A DNA stretch of 64,000 nt from Methanocella arvoryzae MRE50 (GCF_000063445.1 NC_009464.1:2976001-3040000), one strand, 5' to 3'. Positions 8,490 to 17,342 are shown, numbered from the stretch's first letter. The notes: generated from the letters alone by a model not told the origin. Translations and numbers: made by a program.

Positions 8490-9692
8490 ATGAATGACCA
8501 GACAAGGGCTTTTCTGCGGGAGCGGTTCAGGGATTACTACAGCCGCAGCAAGGTCTTTGTACCGCCGGGGCTGGCGCAGCGGGAGTGGGGCTTCATCTTT
8601 CACGAAGAGACGGTCGGCGTAGCCATGAGGCGCCACAAGGCTTTCAATTCAGAGGGTGAGCTGGCCGACTACCTGCGGAGCATGCCTCCTGCCCATGCAT
8701 ATCATTCTGCCGCCTACTACAGGCATCCTCAGGCTCCCACCATGCAGGAGAAAGACTGGCTGGGCGCCGACCTCATCTTTGATCTTGACGCAGACCATCT
8801 CCCGGGGGTCAAAAACATGACCTACGGGGAGATGCTGGATAACGTCAAGGTAGAGATCATCCGGCTGATCGACGAGTTCCTCATCGACGACCTCGGGTTC
8901 AGGGAGAAGGACATGGACATCGTCTTCTCCGGGGGCCGTGGCTACCACGTGCACGTCCGGGACGAGCGGGTGCGGACTCTCAAGAGCCCGGAGCGGCGAG
9001 AGATCGTCGACTACCTGCTGGGCACCGGCCTGGAGCCGGACAGAATGTTTATCCGGACCAATCAGCGGATCGATACCGGCACTACCTCGGTCGCGGGCGT
9101 ATGGCTTATCAGGGGCTTCGACAGCGTACCAGGAGGGTGGGACAGGAGGGTGGCCAGGCACATCGTGGAAAAGCTGGATCAGATCGGCAGGCTGCCCGAC
9201 AAGGACGCTAAGGAGGCCTTGAGGGCTTTTAGCCTCGAATCGAAAGACGTGAAGAGAATTCTACACGTAGCCCGGGATCCGGCCAGCCTGCAGAAAATCC
9301 GGGAGAAGGGCCTGATCGAGCTGTCCGGTAACCTGGAAGGGTTTTTCCGCAGCATTCTGGCCGGCACGATCGACCAGTTCAAAGTATCTCTGGCCGGCAA
9401 GACTGACGAGCCGGTCACGGCAGATATCAAAAGGCTTATACGTCTGCCCGGCTCCATACACGGCGGGTCATCTTTCAGGGTGACGCCCCTCACACGGGCT
9501 CAGCTAGAAAGCTTTAATCCTTTGGAGGATGCCATTATCTTTAGCGACGACCCGGTCCGGGTGCTCGTGACCCGCCCGGCTGTAGTTGAGATGAAGGGTA
9601 AGATCTACCGTGTCTCGGAAGGCGTAGGCCGGCTGCCGGAGAACGTCGCCATGTTCCTGATGTGCCGCGGGAGTGCGGATTATGAACCTTGA
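8490..9692 (+). CDS. priS: DNA primase small (catalytic) subunit PriS
   Basis: Catalytic subunit of the archaeal/eukaryotic primase that makes RNA/DNA primers at the replication fork together with PriL. The 400-residue length is typical. The metal-binding acidic motif DLIFDLDADH is at ~93-102, and the SGGRGYHVHV motif that binds nucleotide is at ~150. The gene overlaps the following GINS gene by 11 bases, a pairing known from other archaea, so polymerase priming and helicase assembly are co-expressed. The large subunit PriL is not in this window. Confidence 0.95.
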   Translation: MNDQTRAFLRERFRDYYSRSKVFVPPGLAQREWGFIFHEETVGVAMRRHKAFNSEGELADYLRSMPPAHAYHSAAYYRHPQAPTMQEKDWLGADLIFDLDADHLPGVKNMTYGEMLDNVKVEIIRLIDEFLIDDLGFREKDMDIVFSGGRGYHVHVRDERVRTLKSPERREIVDYLLGTGLEPDRMFIRTNQRIDTGTTSVAGVWLIRGFDSVPGGWDRRVARHIVEKLDQIGRLPDKDAKEALRAFSLESKDVKRILHVARDPASLQKIREKGLIELSGNLEGFFRSILAGTIDQFKVSLAGKTDEPVTADIKRLIRLPGSIHGGSSFRVTPLTRAQLESFNPLEDAIIFSDDPVRVLVTRPAVVEMKGKIYRVSEGVGRLPENVAMFLMCRGSADYEP

Positions 9693-10311
9693 AGACCTGG
9701 CGAACCGGCTGGCGCTCGAGCGCGAAAGTGACCGTCTGCAGGAGCTGGACGAGTCGTTCTACGATCAGGCGGCAAGCTATGTGAAGAACATGGAAGAAGC
9801 CCGCCAGGAAGCCTCTGACTACAAAGAGCTGGCTATGATCGACGACGAGATCAAGAACGCCCGCATCCTGGTCGAGGGTATCTTCGACAGGCGAATGAGT
9901 AAGATCACTCAGTATGCAGCCATCTGTGCAGCAGGCACCAAGATAAACCTGGATGGCCTCACCAGGGCGGAGAAAAACGTTTTTGACGCGCTGGTCAAAG
10001 CCCTTGAGCGCGGGCGGGAAGAGATCCTGATGCCTGCGCTGGAAGTCCGCTCGACAAGAAACGTTGCGAAAAATATATTAGGTGGGGCAACCACAAAGGA
10101 ACAGCCTATCGAAAGTTCTTTATCCTTGAATAAAGATGTAGGCGAAGAAGTCATGATGGTAAAAGTGCTCCGGGACGTACCTCGGTTTGTGGGCGTCGAC
10201 GGGAGACAGTACCAGTTATCGGGCGAAGACGTGGTCGTCCTTCCAAAGGCGAACGCCCTGGTGTTATGTAACAAAAACATAGCAATACCACTTCAAAACC
10301 AGCAAGGATAG
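9682..10311 (+). CDS. gins51: GINS complex subunit (Gins51/Gins15 type)
   Basis: Subunit of the GINS ring that joins MCM helicase and Cdc45/RecJ at the fork. The protein is ~209 residues with a helical A domain ([20 protein letters not shown], residues 3-110) and a small beta B domain at the C-terminus ([23 protein letters not shown]), the Gins51 order. An ATG at 9682 lies 7 bases after GGGAGTG; a GTG at 9673 would add three residues. Genome neighbours priS and the L44e/S27e/aIF2a genes follow a conserved archaeal order. Confidence 0.85.
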   Translation: MNLEDLANRLALERESDRLQELDESFYDQAASYVKNMEEARQEASDYKELAMIDDEIKNARILVEGIFDRRMSKITQYAAICAAGTKINLDGLTRAEKNVFDALVKALERGREEILMPALEVRSTRNVAKNILGGATTKEQPIESSLSLNKDVGEEVMMVKVLRDVPRFVGVDGRQYQLSGEDVVVLPKANALVLCNKNIAIPLQNQQG

Positions 10312-10343
10312 GGATAAACAGTATAAGCAAAGGTGTGATTATT

Positions 10344-10625
10344 ATGAAGATGCCAAAGAAAATGAGGACCTACTGTCCTTTCTGTAAGACTCACCAGGAG
10401 CACGAGGTGGAGCGTGTCAAGAAAGGCCGCGCATCCATGCTCACCAGGATCGAAAGGCAGAAGAGGCGTTCGTTCGGTATCGGTAACCGTGGTAAGTTCT
10501 CCAAGGTGCCCGGCGGCGACAAGCCCACCAAGCGCGTGAACCTCAGGTACAGGTGCCTGAAGTGCAAGAAGGCTCACCAGAGGGCATGCTTCAAAGCGCA
10601 GAAGTTCGATCTAGTGGAGGAATAA
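10344..10625 (+). CDS. rpl44e: Large-subunit ribosomal protein L44e
   Basis: A 93-residue ribosomal protein located near the E site of the archaeal 50S subunit. It has the typical start [17 protein letters not shown], with zinc-binding CPFC and a second pair CLKC near residues 70-73. AGGTG at 10331-10335 places the start at ATG 10344 rather than the GTG nine bases upstream. It is followed four bases later by rps27e. Confidence 0.96.
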   Translation: MKMPKKMRTYCPFCKTHQEHEVERVKKGRASMLTRIERQKRRSFGIGNRGKFSKVPGGDKPTKRVNLRYRCLKCKKAHQRACFKAQKFDLVEE

Positions 10626-10629
10626 TACC

Positions 10630-10806
10630 ATGGACGCACCCAGATCAAGATTCTTAAAAGTCAAGTGTAACGACTGCTCTAACGAGCAGATCATCTTCGG
10701 CAGCGCCAGCAGCAAAGTGGACTGCACAGTATGCGGGCGGACCCTTGCAGAGCCCAGGGGCGGCAAGGCAATCGTCAAGTCCCAGATCCTCGAAGTACTG
10801 GAATGA
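10630..10806 (+). CDS. rps27e: Small-subunit ribosomal protein S27e
   Basis: A 58-residue zinc-ribbon ribosomal protein of the 30S subunit. It reads [20 protein letters not shown], with the metal-binding pairs CNDC and CTVCG and the closing KSQILEVLE. It lies between rpl44e and the aIF2-alpha gene, its usual place in euryarchaea. Length and both Cys pairs are complete. Confidence 0.95.
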   Translation: MDAPRSRFLKVKCNDCSNEQIIFGSASSKVDCTVCGRTLAEPRGGKAIVKSQILEVLE

Positions 10807-10818
10807 GGTTTTAGAGCT

Positions 10819-11622
10819 ATGGTAAAAGGATGGCCCAACCCCGGTGAACTGGTAGTCTGCACAGTGACGAAAGTAGTGGACTTTGGCGCTTTCGTCGCGC
10901 TGGACGAGTACGATAACAAGGAAGGGCTCATCCACATCTCCGAAGTGGCGTCCGGCTGGGTCAAGTACATTCGTGACCACGTCCGGGAAGGCCAGAAGAT
11001 CGTATGCAAAGTCCTCGATGTCAACCCCAAGCGGGGGCACATCGATCTTTCGTTCAAAGACGTCAATGAGCACCAGCGCCGGGAAACGATCCAGCTCTGG
11101 AAGAACGACCAGAAAGCCCTCAAGTGGCTGCAGTTCGTGGCTGAGGAAACGAAGCTCCAGCCGAAGGAACTGGAGGACCTGGAAGACACTATCCGGGATG
11201 AGTTCGGCAACCTCTACGCAGTCTTCGAAGAAGTTGTGCACGACGGTCCGCAGGGACTTATCAAGGCCGGCATCCCGCAGAATATCGCCGACGCGATCAA
11301 CCGCATCGCACACGAGAACGTCAAAGTTCCGTCTGTCGACATCGCAGGCTACGTCGACCTGCTCTGTCCGACTTCCAACGGGGTCGAGATCATCAAGAAG
11401 GCCCTGAAAGCCGCCGGCTCAATCGACGCCGGGGAAGGGGTCACGGTTGATGTCACCTACGTCGGAGCGCCCAGGTACCGCATTCACGTGATAGCGCCCG
11501 ATTACAAGAAGGCTGAAAAGGTCCTGAACACGGCGGCCAGGGCAGCTATCGACTACGTGAAGAAGCACGAGGGCGAAGGCGAGTTCCACCGGCACATGGA
11601 AGAGGCCAAGTCTATCTCATGA
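10819..11622 (+). CDS. aif2a: Translation initiation factor aIF2, alpha subunit
   Basis: Subunit of the heterotrimer that brings Met-tRNAi to the small ribosomal subunit. The protein has 267 residues. An S1/OB RNA-binding domain covers ~8-85 (GELVVCTVTKVVDFGAFVAL ... GHIDLSFKDV). A helical domain covers ~90-170, and a C-terminal alpha-beta domain that contacts the gamma subunit covers ~175-267. It is co-transcribed with ribosomal proteins upstream, and its stop overlaps the start of nop10 (ATGA). Confidence 0.96.
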   Translation: MVKGWPNPGELVVCTVTKVVDFGAFVALDEYDNKEGLIHISEVASGWVKYIRDHVREGQKIVCKVLDVNPKRGHIDLSFKDVNEHQRRETIQLWKNDQKALKWLQFVAEETKLQPKELEDLEDTIRDEFGNLYAVFEEVVHDGPQGLIKAGIPQNIADAINRIAHENVKVPSVDIAGYVDLLCPTSNGVEIIKKALKAAGSIDAGEGVTVDVTYVGAPRYRIHVIAPDYKKAEKVLNTAARAAIDYVKKHEGEGEFHRHMEEAKSIS

Positions 11623-11771
11623 AGACCAGGATGAAAAAATGCGAGCGCTGTGGCAGGTATACCCTTAAGGATACTTGCGAGTGCAGCGGCAAAGCCGTCA
11701 ACCCGGTGCCCGCCCGTTTTTCTCCACTCGATCCCTACGGAAAATACCGCCGCAGAGGAGCGAAATATTAA
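11619..11771 (+). CDS. nop10: H/ACA RNP protein Nop10
   Basis: A 50-residue zinc-ribbon-like component of the H/ACA pseudouridylation complex, acting with Cbf5, L7Ae and Gar1. It reads CERCGRYTLKDTCECSGKAV near the start, followed by the hallmark NPVPARFSPLDPYGKYRR. The ATG at 11619 overlaps the aIF2-alpha stop; an in-frame ATG at 11631 is also possible. The second Cys pair is CEC rather than the usual CxxC. Confidence 0.94.
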   Translation: MKTRMKKCERCGRYTLKDTCECSGKAVNPVPARFSPLDPYGKYRRRGAKY

Positions 11772-11795
11772 CATCTTTTTTAGCGAGGAACTCTT

Positions 11796-12560
11796 ATGAT
11801 CGAGACTACCGTTGTAGAATATCGCGAGATCGAAACCGAAAGCCCTGTAATGATTGTGGGCCTGCCCGGCATAGGGCTTGTGGGCAAGCTTGTGGCCGAT
11901 CAGCTGATCATTGAGCTGAAGGCCGAAAAGTTCATGGAGATATTCTCCCCATGTCTGCCTCCTCAGGTCAACGTGAACCCGGATGGCACAATCAAGCTGG
12001 TCAGCAACGAGCTTTACTTCTACAAAGGTAATGGACAGACTCCCGACATGATCTTCCTGGTCGGCGATCATCAGAGTGTGACCAATGAAGGCCACTACGA
12101 GCTGGCAGGCATATACCTTGACATCGCTGAGCGGTACAAAGTCCGCCGGATCTATACCATGGGTGGCTACGGCACGGGTAAGCTGATCGAGACACCCCAT
12201 GTGCTTTATGCGACCAATAAGCCCGAAATCATCGAGGAGATCAAATCATACGGGGCCATCTTCAACGAGGGTGAGCTCTCGGGCGGCATTATCGGCGCTT
12301 CCGGGCTGATCCTCGGACTGGGCGAGCTGAGGGGCATGGAATGTGTCTGCTTCATGGGGGAAACCTCCGGCTACCTCGTAGACCCTAAAAGTGCCCAGGT
12401 CGTCCTGGCAGTACTGTGCAAGGCGCTGAACATCGAGATCGACACGAAAGAACTCGAAGCCCGGGCGCAGGAGATCGAGAAGATCATCACCAAGATCAAA
12501 GAAATGGAGCAGTCCCAGATACCGAAGGACTATCCTGCGGAAGAAAAGTATATCGGGTAA
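11796..12560 (+). CDS. PAC2-family protein (proteasome assembly chaperone-like)
   Basis: A 254-residue cytoplasmic protein of the PAC2 family. It has the typical N-terminal segment VMIVGLPGIGLVGKLVADQLI at ~18-38, the GGYGTG loop near residue 125 and a helical, charged C-terminus (~205-254, possibly coiled coil). Archaeal relatives (PbaA-like) are thought to help proteasome or other complex assembly; the exact function here is inferred only from family. It ends the priS-to-nop10 cluster, 24 bases after nop10. Confidence 0.85.
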   Translation: MIETTVVEYREIETESPVMIVGLPGIGLVGKLVADQLIIELKAEKFMEIFSPCLPPQVNVNPDGTIKLVSNELYFYKGNGQTPDMIFLVGDHQSVTNEGHYELAGIYLDIAERYKVRRIYTMGGYGTGKLIETPHVLYATNKPEIIEEIKSYGAIFNEGELSGGIIGASGLILGLGELRGMECVCFMGETSGYLVDPKSAQVVLAVLCKALNIEIDTKELEARAQEIEKIITKIKEMEQSQIPKDYPAEEKYIG

Positions 12561-12624
12561 ATATTCTGCCAGGCAGTTGCCTGCAGCGAATGTTTTTAAA
12601 GGTACAGGATATACAGGCACCGCT

Positions 12625-12819
12625 TTACTTCTGTTCGATGCTGCCTAATCTCTGATGAATCTCGCTAAGCTTCTGTTGGGAGCGGTCAACTTTTTCTTTC
12701 AGCTTATCGACCTCATCTTTCTCAAGGCTGACCTTGACGACGGTCAGAAAGATGAACGTCACCAGTAAGAACCATACGATTGCCACTAAAAACAGCACCA
12801 TTTCAATACTGATTTCCAT
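12625..12819 (-). CDS. Small membrane protein with coiled-coil tail
   Basis: A 64-residue protein with an N-terminal transmembrane helix (VLFLVAIVWFLLVTFIFLTVV, about residues 8-28) and a charged heptad-like tail (DEVDKLKEKVDRSQQKLSEIHQ). The ATG at 12819 follows AGGGGTG at a good distance; a TTG 18 bases further up is less likely. It resembles in layout the 64-residue protein at 61192. Its function is unknown; it may be a membrane anchor or assembly factor. Confidence 0.6.
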   Translation of the reverse strand: MEISIEMVLFLVAIVWFLLVTFIFLTVVKVSLEKDEVDKLKEKVDRSQQKLSEIHQRLGSIEQK

Positions 12820-12985
12820 GTTGACACCCCTATTCAATACGACTTTATCGCTTCTCTGTCATATGGTTTTTGCTTGGGCGCGCAGAGTAATTACAAATAT
12901 ATATGCTATTTCAGAGAAATGCCGTTATTTTCGGCATATTTATCGCTATAATCCGTTATAATCACTGGAAAAATTAAGGGTACTT

Positions 12986-13016
12986 CGATAATATATCTAT
13001 TTCTTAGTATATAATG
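12986..13016 (+). promoter_or_regulatory. TATA region of the Cys-rich micropeptide unit
   Basis: AT-rich elements ataatatatctat (12989-13000) and agtatataat (13006-13014) sit 35-60 bases before the 12-codon reading frame. Either could position transcription start between about 13018 and 13038. Confidence 0.5.
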
Positions 13017-13051
13017 ACCAGCTAATATTGCCAGAGATGGAGGTGAAATGG

Positions 13052-13090
13052 ATGTGCGACACCTGTGGCTGCGGCAAGAAACCTAAATAA
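13052..13090 (+). CDS. Twelve-residue Cys-rich micropeptide MCDTCGCGKKPK
   Basis: A tiny gene far below normal gene-calling limits. GGAGGTGA (13039-13046), an eight-base match to the complement of this genome's own 16S 3' end, sits five bases before the ATG. The peptide has Cys at positions 2, 5 and 7 and ends KKPK. MCxxCGCG is the N-terminal high-affinity nickel-binding motif of bacterial HypB hydrogenase maturation proteins, here standing alone. A TATA element lies upstream and a nine-base-pair hairpin 15 bases after the stop, so it looks like a complete transcription unit. A role as metal-carrying peptide is inference. GTG at 13043 would give 15 residues. Confidence 0.6.
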   Translation: MCDTCGCGKKPK

Positions 13091-13105
13091 TATCGATAGG
13101 GCAGC

Positions 13106-13154
13106 ATGGCCACCGTAAGTGGTGGCCATCCGGGGATAAAGAAAAATCTTTTTT
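13106..13154 (+). terminator. Terminator of the micropeptide unit
   Basis: ATGGCCACC (13106-13114) pairs perfectly with GGTGGCCAT (13121-13129) around a six-base loop, and a T-run follows at 13149-13154. It may also serve the convergent KH-domain gene ending at 13159. Confidence 0.65.
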
Positions 13155-13158
13155 GATC

Positions 13159-13704
13159 TTATTGTATCGATTCGAACTGCGACTGCTTGATCTCTCTCCG
13201 GCGGCGCTCGAGGTAGCCGTAAACCGCTCCATGAGGTGCTCCGTCGATCAGCATGTCCAGCGCTGTCCGGACTGTCATGATCTGCTCAGCGTCCCCGATG
13301 ATGCTGATCGTTTTCCCGTAGACCGATATTTTGGCCCCGGTCATGGACTCGATGATCTCCCTCGTCTTGCCGCCCCTGCCGATGATCCTGCCTTTGATCC
13401 TGGTCAGGTCGGAGGGTGTATCGGTGATCTTGGACAGGTCCATCATATCGAGGATCAGGTCTTCCGAATCCAGGAGCTTCAGGGCCTTTTCCGGGCTGAA
13501 GCCTCTGGCTATCGCCTTAATCGCATCGCTGGCCTTCAGCGCCTTGAACGGATCGCCTTCCTTCGAATCGATGACTACTGTTCCCGACTCGCTGTCCACG
13601 CTTATCTGGGCGCCGGACTTCTTCTCCAGTAGCTCTTTGATCTTACCATCTACGCCTATGATCGCACCGATCCGGTCCTGGGGGACTTTGATGTGTTCTT
13701 GCAT
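13159..13704 (-). CDS. KH-domain RNA-binding protein, Pno1/Dim2-like
   Basis: A 181-residue protein with two KH domains. The first (~1-60) has the loop IGVDGKIKEL, and the second (~95-160) has IIGRGGKTREIIE, the strong GXXG RNA-binding loop. It matches the archaeal relatives of Pno1/Dim2, which help 3' maturation of 16S rRNA. The gene follows rio1 by four bases, a conserved archaeal pairing; Rio1 and Pno1 both act on pre-40S/30S particles, supporting a joint role in small-subunit maturation. Confidence 0.9.
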   Translation of the reverse strand: MQEHIKVPQDRIGAIIGVDGKIKELLEKKSGAQISVDSESGTVVIDSKEGDPFKALKASDAIKAIARGFSPEKALKLLDSEDLILDMMDLSKITDTPSDLTRIKGRIIGRGGKTREIIESMTGAKISVYGKTISIIGDAEQIMTVRTALDMLIDGAPHGAVYGYLERRRREIKQSQFESIQ

Positions 13705-13708
13705 GATA

Positions 13709-14488
13709 TCACTTCTTCGTCGTTATCTCAGTCAGGAGGCTATCCTCGTCGCACTTAACTCCAAGCTTCTTAAAATACCGTACGATATTTTTCACATCGC
13801 GCTGCAGGAACTCACGAGACATCGGGTGATCAAGCAACACGGATTGTCCCATATCAATTATTACTGGTTCATCTTCATATAAGAGTATGTTGAACTCGCT
13901 CAGGTCTGAATGGACCAGCTTTGCTTCTTGATAAAGCGCTACCATATAACTGACTATCGTTCGATAAATATGTTCCGGCTCGGCGAGTTGCACATCTCTC
14001 AGCCGGGGGGCAGGTATGCCGTCCTTCCCTATGAACTCCATGATCAGGATGTTCCTGTCCGCCTCTATAGGGGCAGGGACTCTTACCCCGGCTTCCGCCG
14101 CCCGCTGGAGGTTCCTGAACTCTTTCTGAGTCCAGGCGAAGATAATGCCTTTCTGGGTATGCTTGATGTTGGCAAACCTCGGATCGCCCAGCATGTAGTC
14201 CTCCATCTTCCGGAAATCGCTGGTGGCTATGCGGTAAATCTTGATCGCTATTTCCCGGTCCTCAGCCCCGATCGCGTGGAAGACGTTTCCCTCCTTGCCG
14301 GTGGACACGACGCCCCCCATCGCCTTTATAATGCCTTTGTTGGCAAAAGTGTACAGGGCTTTAAGGGTGGCGGTATCGAAGACTTCACCGCGGAGCTTGA
14401 GGTCCTCCGAATCCTTGATCTTGATGCGATACTCGTCGATCTTCTCGTCGATCCGCTTCTCTTTCTTGCTCGGGCGCTCCAAAGTCAT
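13709..14488 (-). CDS. rio1: RIO-type serine/threonine kinase, Rio1
   Basis: Atypical protein kinase/ATPase of 259 residues needed for small ribosomal subunit maturation in eukaryotes and archaea. The RIO P-loop STGKEGNVF is at ~62-70. The catalytic loop HSDLSEFNIL is near 192, and the metal-binding IDMGQ follows near 211. The N-terminal basic segment (RPSKKEKRIDEKIDE) is typical of Rio1. Its start overlaps the epimerase stop by four bases, and the KH protein gene follows. Confidence 0.95.
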   Translation of the reverse strand: MTLERPSKKEKRIDEKIDEYRIKIKDSEDLKLRGEVFDTATLKALYTFANKGIIKAMGGVVSTGKEGNVFHAIGAEDREIAIKIYRIATSDFRKMEDYMLGDPRFANIKHTQKGIIFAWTQKEFRNLQRAAEAGVRVPAPIEADRNILIMEFIGKDGIPAPRLRDVQLAEPEHIYRTIVSYMVALYQEAKLVHSDLSEFNILLYEDEPVIIDMGQSVLLDHPMSREFLQRDVKNIVRYFKKLGVKCDEDSLLTEITTKK

Positions 14489-15423
14489 ACCTCGCGTAGT
14501 AGCTCTCTTACACAGAGTCTCACGCTCTCTTCAGAGTTGTGGACAGGCTTCCAGCCTAGAGCCTTCAGCTTCGCGATCGAGAGGGTCATGAAGGGCACGT
14601 CCCCCTTCCAGCCCCGGTCTCCTCCGGTATACTCGAATTCCACGTTCTCCAGCCCCATCTCGGATGCGACCGCTCTGGCGATGCCGGTGACGTCGAACCG
14701 GTCATCCGAGCCTATGTTGAATATGTTCACCGGGGCATTGGAGTTTCTCACCGCAAAGAGCATTCCGTCCACGCAGTCGCTGATGTGAAGGTAGGACTTG
14801 GACTGCCGGCCGTTGCCAAGGATGGTCAGCTTAGACGGATCTTTGCGTAGCCTGCCGATGAAGTCGAAGATGACGCCATGGGTACCTCTGCTGCCGATGA
14901 TGTTGGCGAACCTGTAAATCCAGGACTGCATGTCAAACGTGTGACAATATGCGCTGATCATCGCCTCGCACGCGAGCTTCGATGCGCCATACAGCGATAT
15001 CGGCATGAGTGGGCCGTAGTTTTCCGGCGTCGGTATCACTTCGGCCTCGCCATACACCGTCGATGTAGATGTAAAAGCAATCTTTCTGACCCCTGCGGCC
15101 CTCATCGATTCCAGGACGTTGAAAGTGGCGATGGTGTTCTGAGTCAGCGGTGTTCTGGTATCAGTCACCCCGGAGCGCACGTCTGGATTGGCGGCGAGGT
15201 GATAAACCATGTCTGCGCCCTCAAAGGCACTACTGATCAGGCCATCCCTAGCCAGGTCTTCGTTGACGAACGAAAACTCAGGATTGGTCACGTGATGCTC
15301 GATAAACCGGAACTGTCCCCCGGACAGGTTATCCACGACGGTGACCTCGTGGCCTTCCTCCAGAAGGCGATCTGTGAGGTGGCTTCCAATAAAACCGGCA
15401 CCGCCGGTGACAATGCACTTCAT
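14485..15423 (-). CDS. NAD-dependent epimerase/dehydratase (UDP-glucose 4-epimerase-like)
   Basis: Extended short-chain dehydrogenase of 312 residues acting on nucleotide sugars. The Rossmann motif GGAGFIGSHL is at residues 7-16, and the catalytic Tyr-Lys pair is in YGASK near residue 150. STSTVYGEA precedes it, as expected. Sequence style is that of GalE-type epimerases, but substrate specificity (UDP-Glc/GlcNAc or other) cannot be read. It overlaps rio1 by four bases; no functional link is obvious. Confidence 0.85.
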   Translation of the reverse strand: MKCIVTGGAGFIGSHLTDRLLEEGHEVTVVDNLSGGQFRFIEHHVTNPEFSFVNEDLARDGLISSAFEGADMVYHLAANPDVRSGVTDTRTPLTQNTIATFNVLESMRAAGVRKIAFTSTSTVYGEAEVIPTPENYGPLMPISLYGASKLACEAMISAYCHTFDMQSWIYRFANIIGSRGTHGVIFDFIGRLRKDPSKLTILGNGRQSKSYLHISDCVDGMLFAVRNSNAPVNIFNIGSDDRFDVTGIARAVASEMGLENVEFEYTGGDRGWKGDVPFMTLSIAKLKALGWKPVHNSEESVRLCVRELLREV

Positions 15424-15590
15424 GATCTATCAATAGCCCGCGACAAGTAATAATAAGTTATGGTATGGTATAGCCTGTCCCGGACCACTACCGGCGCAAG
15501 TCTTTCTGTAATCTCCCCGGTCAGGAAAAATTAAATGCCGGGCATTTTATATTCATATAAGAAAAATGCTCTATATCAGGATACGGTGTT

Positions 15591-17342
15591 ATGAGGAAGA
15601 CCAAGATCGTTTGTACTATCGGCCCTGCGTGCGATAGCCAGGACATGCTGGAAAAGCTGGCCGTAGCCGGAATGAACGTAGCCAGGCTGAACATGTCTCA
15701 TGCAGATCACGAGCATACTGTTCAGACTATCAATAACATTCGCATGGTTTCAGAGGCGATAGGCAAGCCGATCGGCATACTGATGGACCTCCAGGGCCCG
15801 AAGATCCGGGTCGGCACCCTGCAGCAGCCGGCAAACCTGAAGCCGGGAGGAACTTTTACCCTGACCACCAGAGACGTGCCTGGAGACAGCCAGGAAGTCA
15901 ACGTCCCCTTCAAAGAGCTTCCCCAGTCGGTGAGCACGGGCCAGACGCTGCTCCTCGACGACGGGCTGATCGAGCTAAAGGTGGACGCTGTCACCGAGAC
16001 GGATATACGGACAAAAGTAGTCAGGGGCGGAGAGCTGAAATCCAAAAAAGGCATCAACCTGCCCCAGAGCACGATCAGGATTCCTTCGATCACCGAAAAA
16101 GACGTAAGAGATCTCGAGTTCGGCATCGAGCATGAAGTCGATATGATCGCCATGTCTTTCGTTCGAAAGCCTCAGGACGTCCTCGATCTGAGGAAAAAGA
16201 TCGAAGACAATGACTCCGATATCCCCATTATTTCGAAGATCGAGAAGCACGAGGCGGTCAAGAACATCGACGGCATCATAGACGTTGTCGACGGCGTGAT
16301 GGTTGCCCGCGGCGATCTGGGGATCGAGATTCCCATGGCCGAGGTGCCAATCGTACAGAAAATGATCATCTCGAAATGCATTGCCCGAGGGATCCCGGTT
16401 ATTACGGCCACCCAGATGCTGGACTCTATGATCAGGAACCCGATACCTACCCGGGCAGAGGCTACGGACGTGGCCAACGCAGTTTTCGACGGCACAGACG
16501 CCCTGATGCTGTCCGGAGAGACCGCCTTCGGCGAATATCCTGTCAAAGCCGTAGAGACCATGGCCAGAATCGCGAAGTATACGGAAGAGTCTACTTATTA
16601 CAAGCATGCGATAGCTGCAAAAGCCCCAAAGCCCTCTCTATCAATGACGGATGCGGTCGCCCAGAGCACGACTGAGTCCGCCAGAGTACTCAAAGCGCAG
16701 GCGATCATCACCGCAACTCAGACCGGCTATTCCGCCAGGAAAGTCTCCAAATACCGGCCGCAGCTGCCCATTCTTGCAGTGACCAACGATCCGAAGGTGG
16801 TAAACCGTCTCACGCTTTCGTGGGCGGTCTTACCCTTACTGATCGGCAGCCCGGGGAACCTCGACGAGCTGATTCAGGACTCTGTGGACGCCTGCCTGCA
16901 AAAGGGCTACGTCAAGAACGGGGACCTGGTCGTGATAACGGCTGGCGTGATGACCGGCATTCCTGGCGGCACTAACATCATGAAAATCCACGTTGTGGCA
17001 AAAGAGCTTGCCAGAGGCATAGGCGTGGGCAAGGACATCGTGAAAGGCGTGGCCAGGGTGATTAAGTCTCCCTCCGAGTTCACAAATATCCGTAGCGGCG
17101 ATATTCTGGTGATCAAAGAGGTCGATGTCGATCACATAGACGACGTGAAGCCGGCGCGTGCGATAATCTCGGAGGAAACCGGATTGACGTCCTACAGTGC
17201 TATTATAGGCAGAGAGCTCAATATCCCCGTTGTAGTGGGCATAAAGAACGCTACGAGAATTATTCAGGATGGCAGCACTATTACTGTTGACTCAGTGCGA
17301 GGCATGGTCTACGAGGGATCCATCAATCTGCCGGGCGAATAA
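15591..17342 (+). CDS. pyk: Pyruvate kinase with extra C-terminal PEP-utilizer domain
   Basis: Converts phosphoenolpyruvate and ADP to pyruvate and ATP. The protein is 583 residues, ~100 longer than the basic enzyme. The N-terminal barrel has RKTKIVCTIGPA, SKIEKHEAV (catalytic Lys) and GVMVARGDLG. ATQML and SGETA follow, as in all pyruvate kinases. The last ~90 residues (ARAIISEETGLTSYSAIIGRELNIPVVVG) are the swivelling PEP-utilizing domain, but the phosphorylatable His of the GGxxSH motif is replaced (GLTSYSA). A TATA-like attttatattc lies ~45 bases upstream. Confidence 0.95.
   Translation: MRKTKIVCTIGPACDSQDMLEKLAVAGMNVARLNMSHADHEHTVQTINNIRMVSEAIGKPIGILMDLQGPKIRVGTLQQPANLKPGGTFTLTTRDVPGDSQEVNVPFKELPQSVSTGQTLLLDDGLIELKVDAVTETDIRTKVVRGGELKSKKGINLPQSTIRIPSITEKDVRDLEFGIEHEVDMIAMSFVRKPQDVLDLRKKIEDNDSDIPIISKIEKHEAVKNIDGIIDVVDGVMVARGDLGIEIPMAEVPIVQKMIISKCIARGIPVITATQMLDSMIRNPIPTRAEATDVANAVFDGTDALMLSGETAFGEYPVKAVETMARIAKYTEESTYYKHAIAAKAPKPSLSMTDAVAQSTTESARVLKAQAIITATQTGYSARKVSKYRPQLPILAVTNDPKVVNRLTLSWAVLPLLIGSPGNLDELIQDSVDACLQKGYVKNGDLVVITAGVMTGIPGGTNIMKIHVVAKELARGIGVGKDIVKGVARVIKSPSEFTNIRSGDILVIKEVDVDHIDDVKPARAIISEETGLTSYSAIIGRELNIPVVVGIKNATRIIQDGSTITVDSVRGMVYEGSINLPGE

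Noticed and set aside
13910-14788. Open frame of 292 codons on the plus strand
   Set aside because: Antisense to rio1 and the epimerase gene, both of which have clear catalytic motifs.
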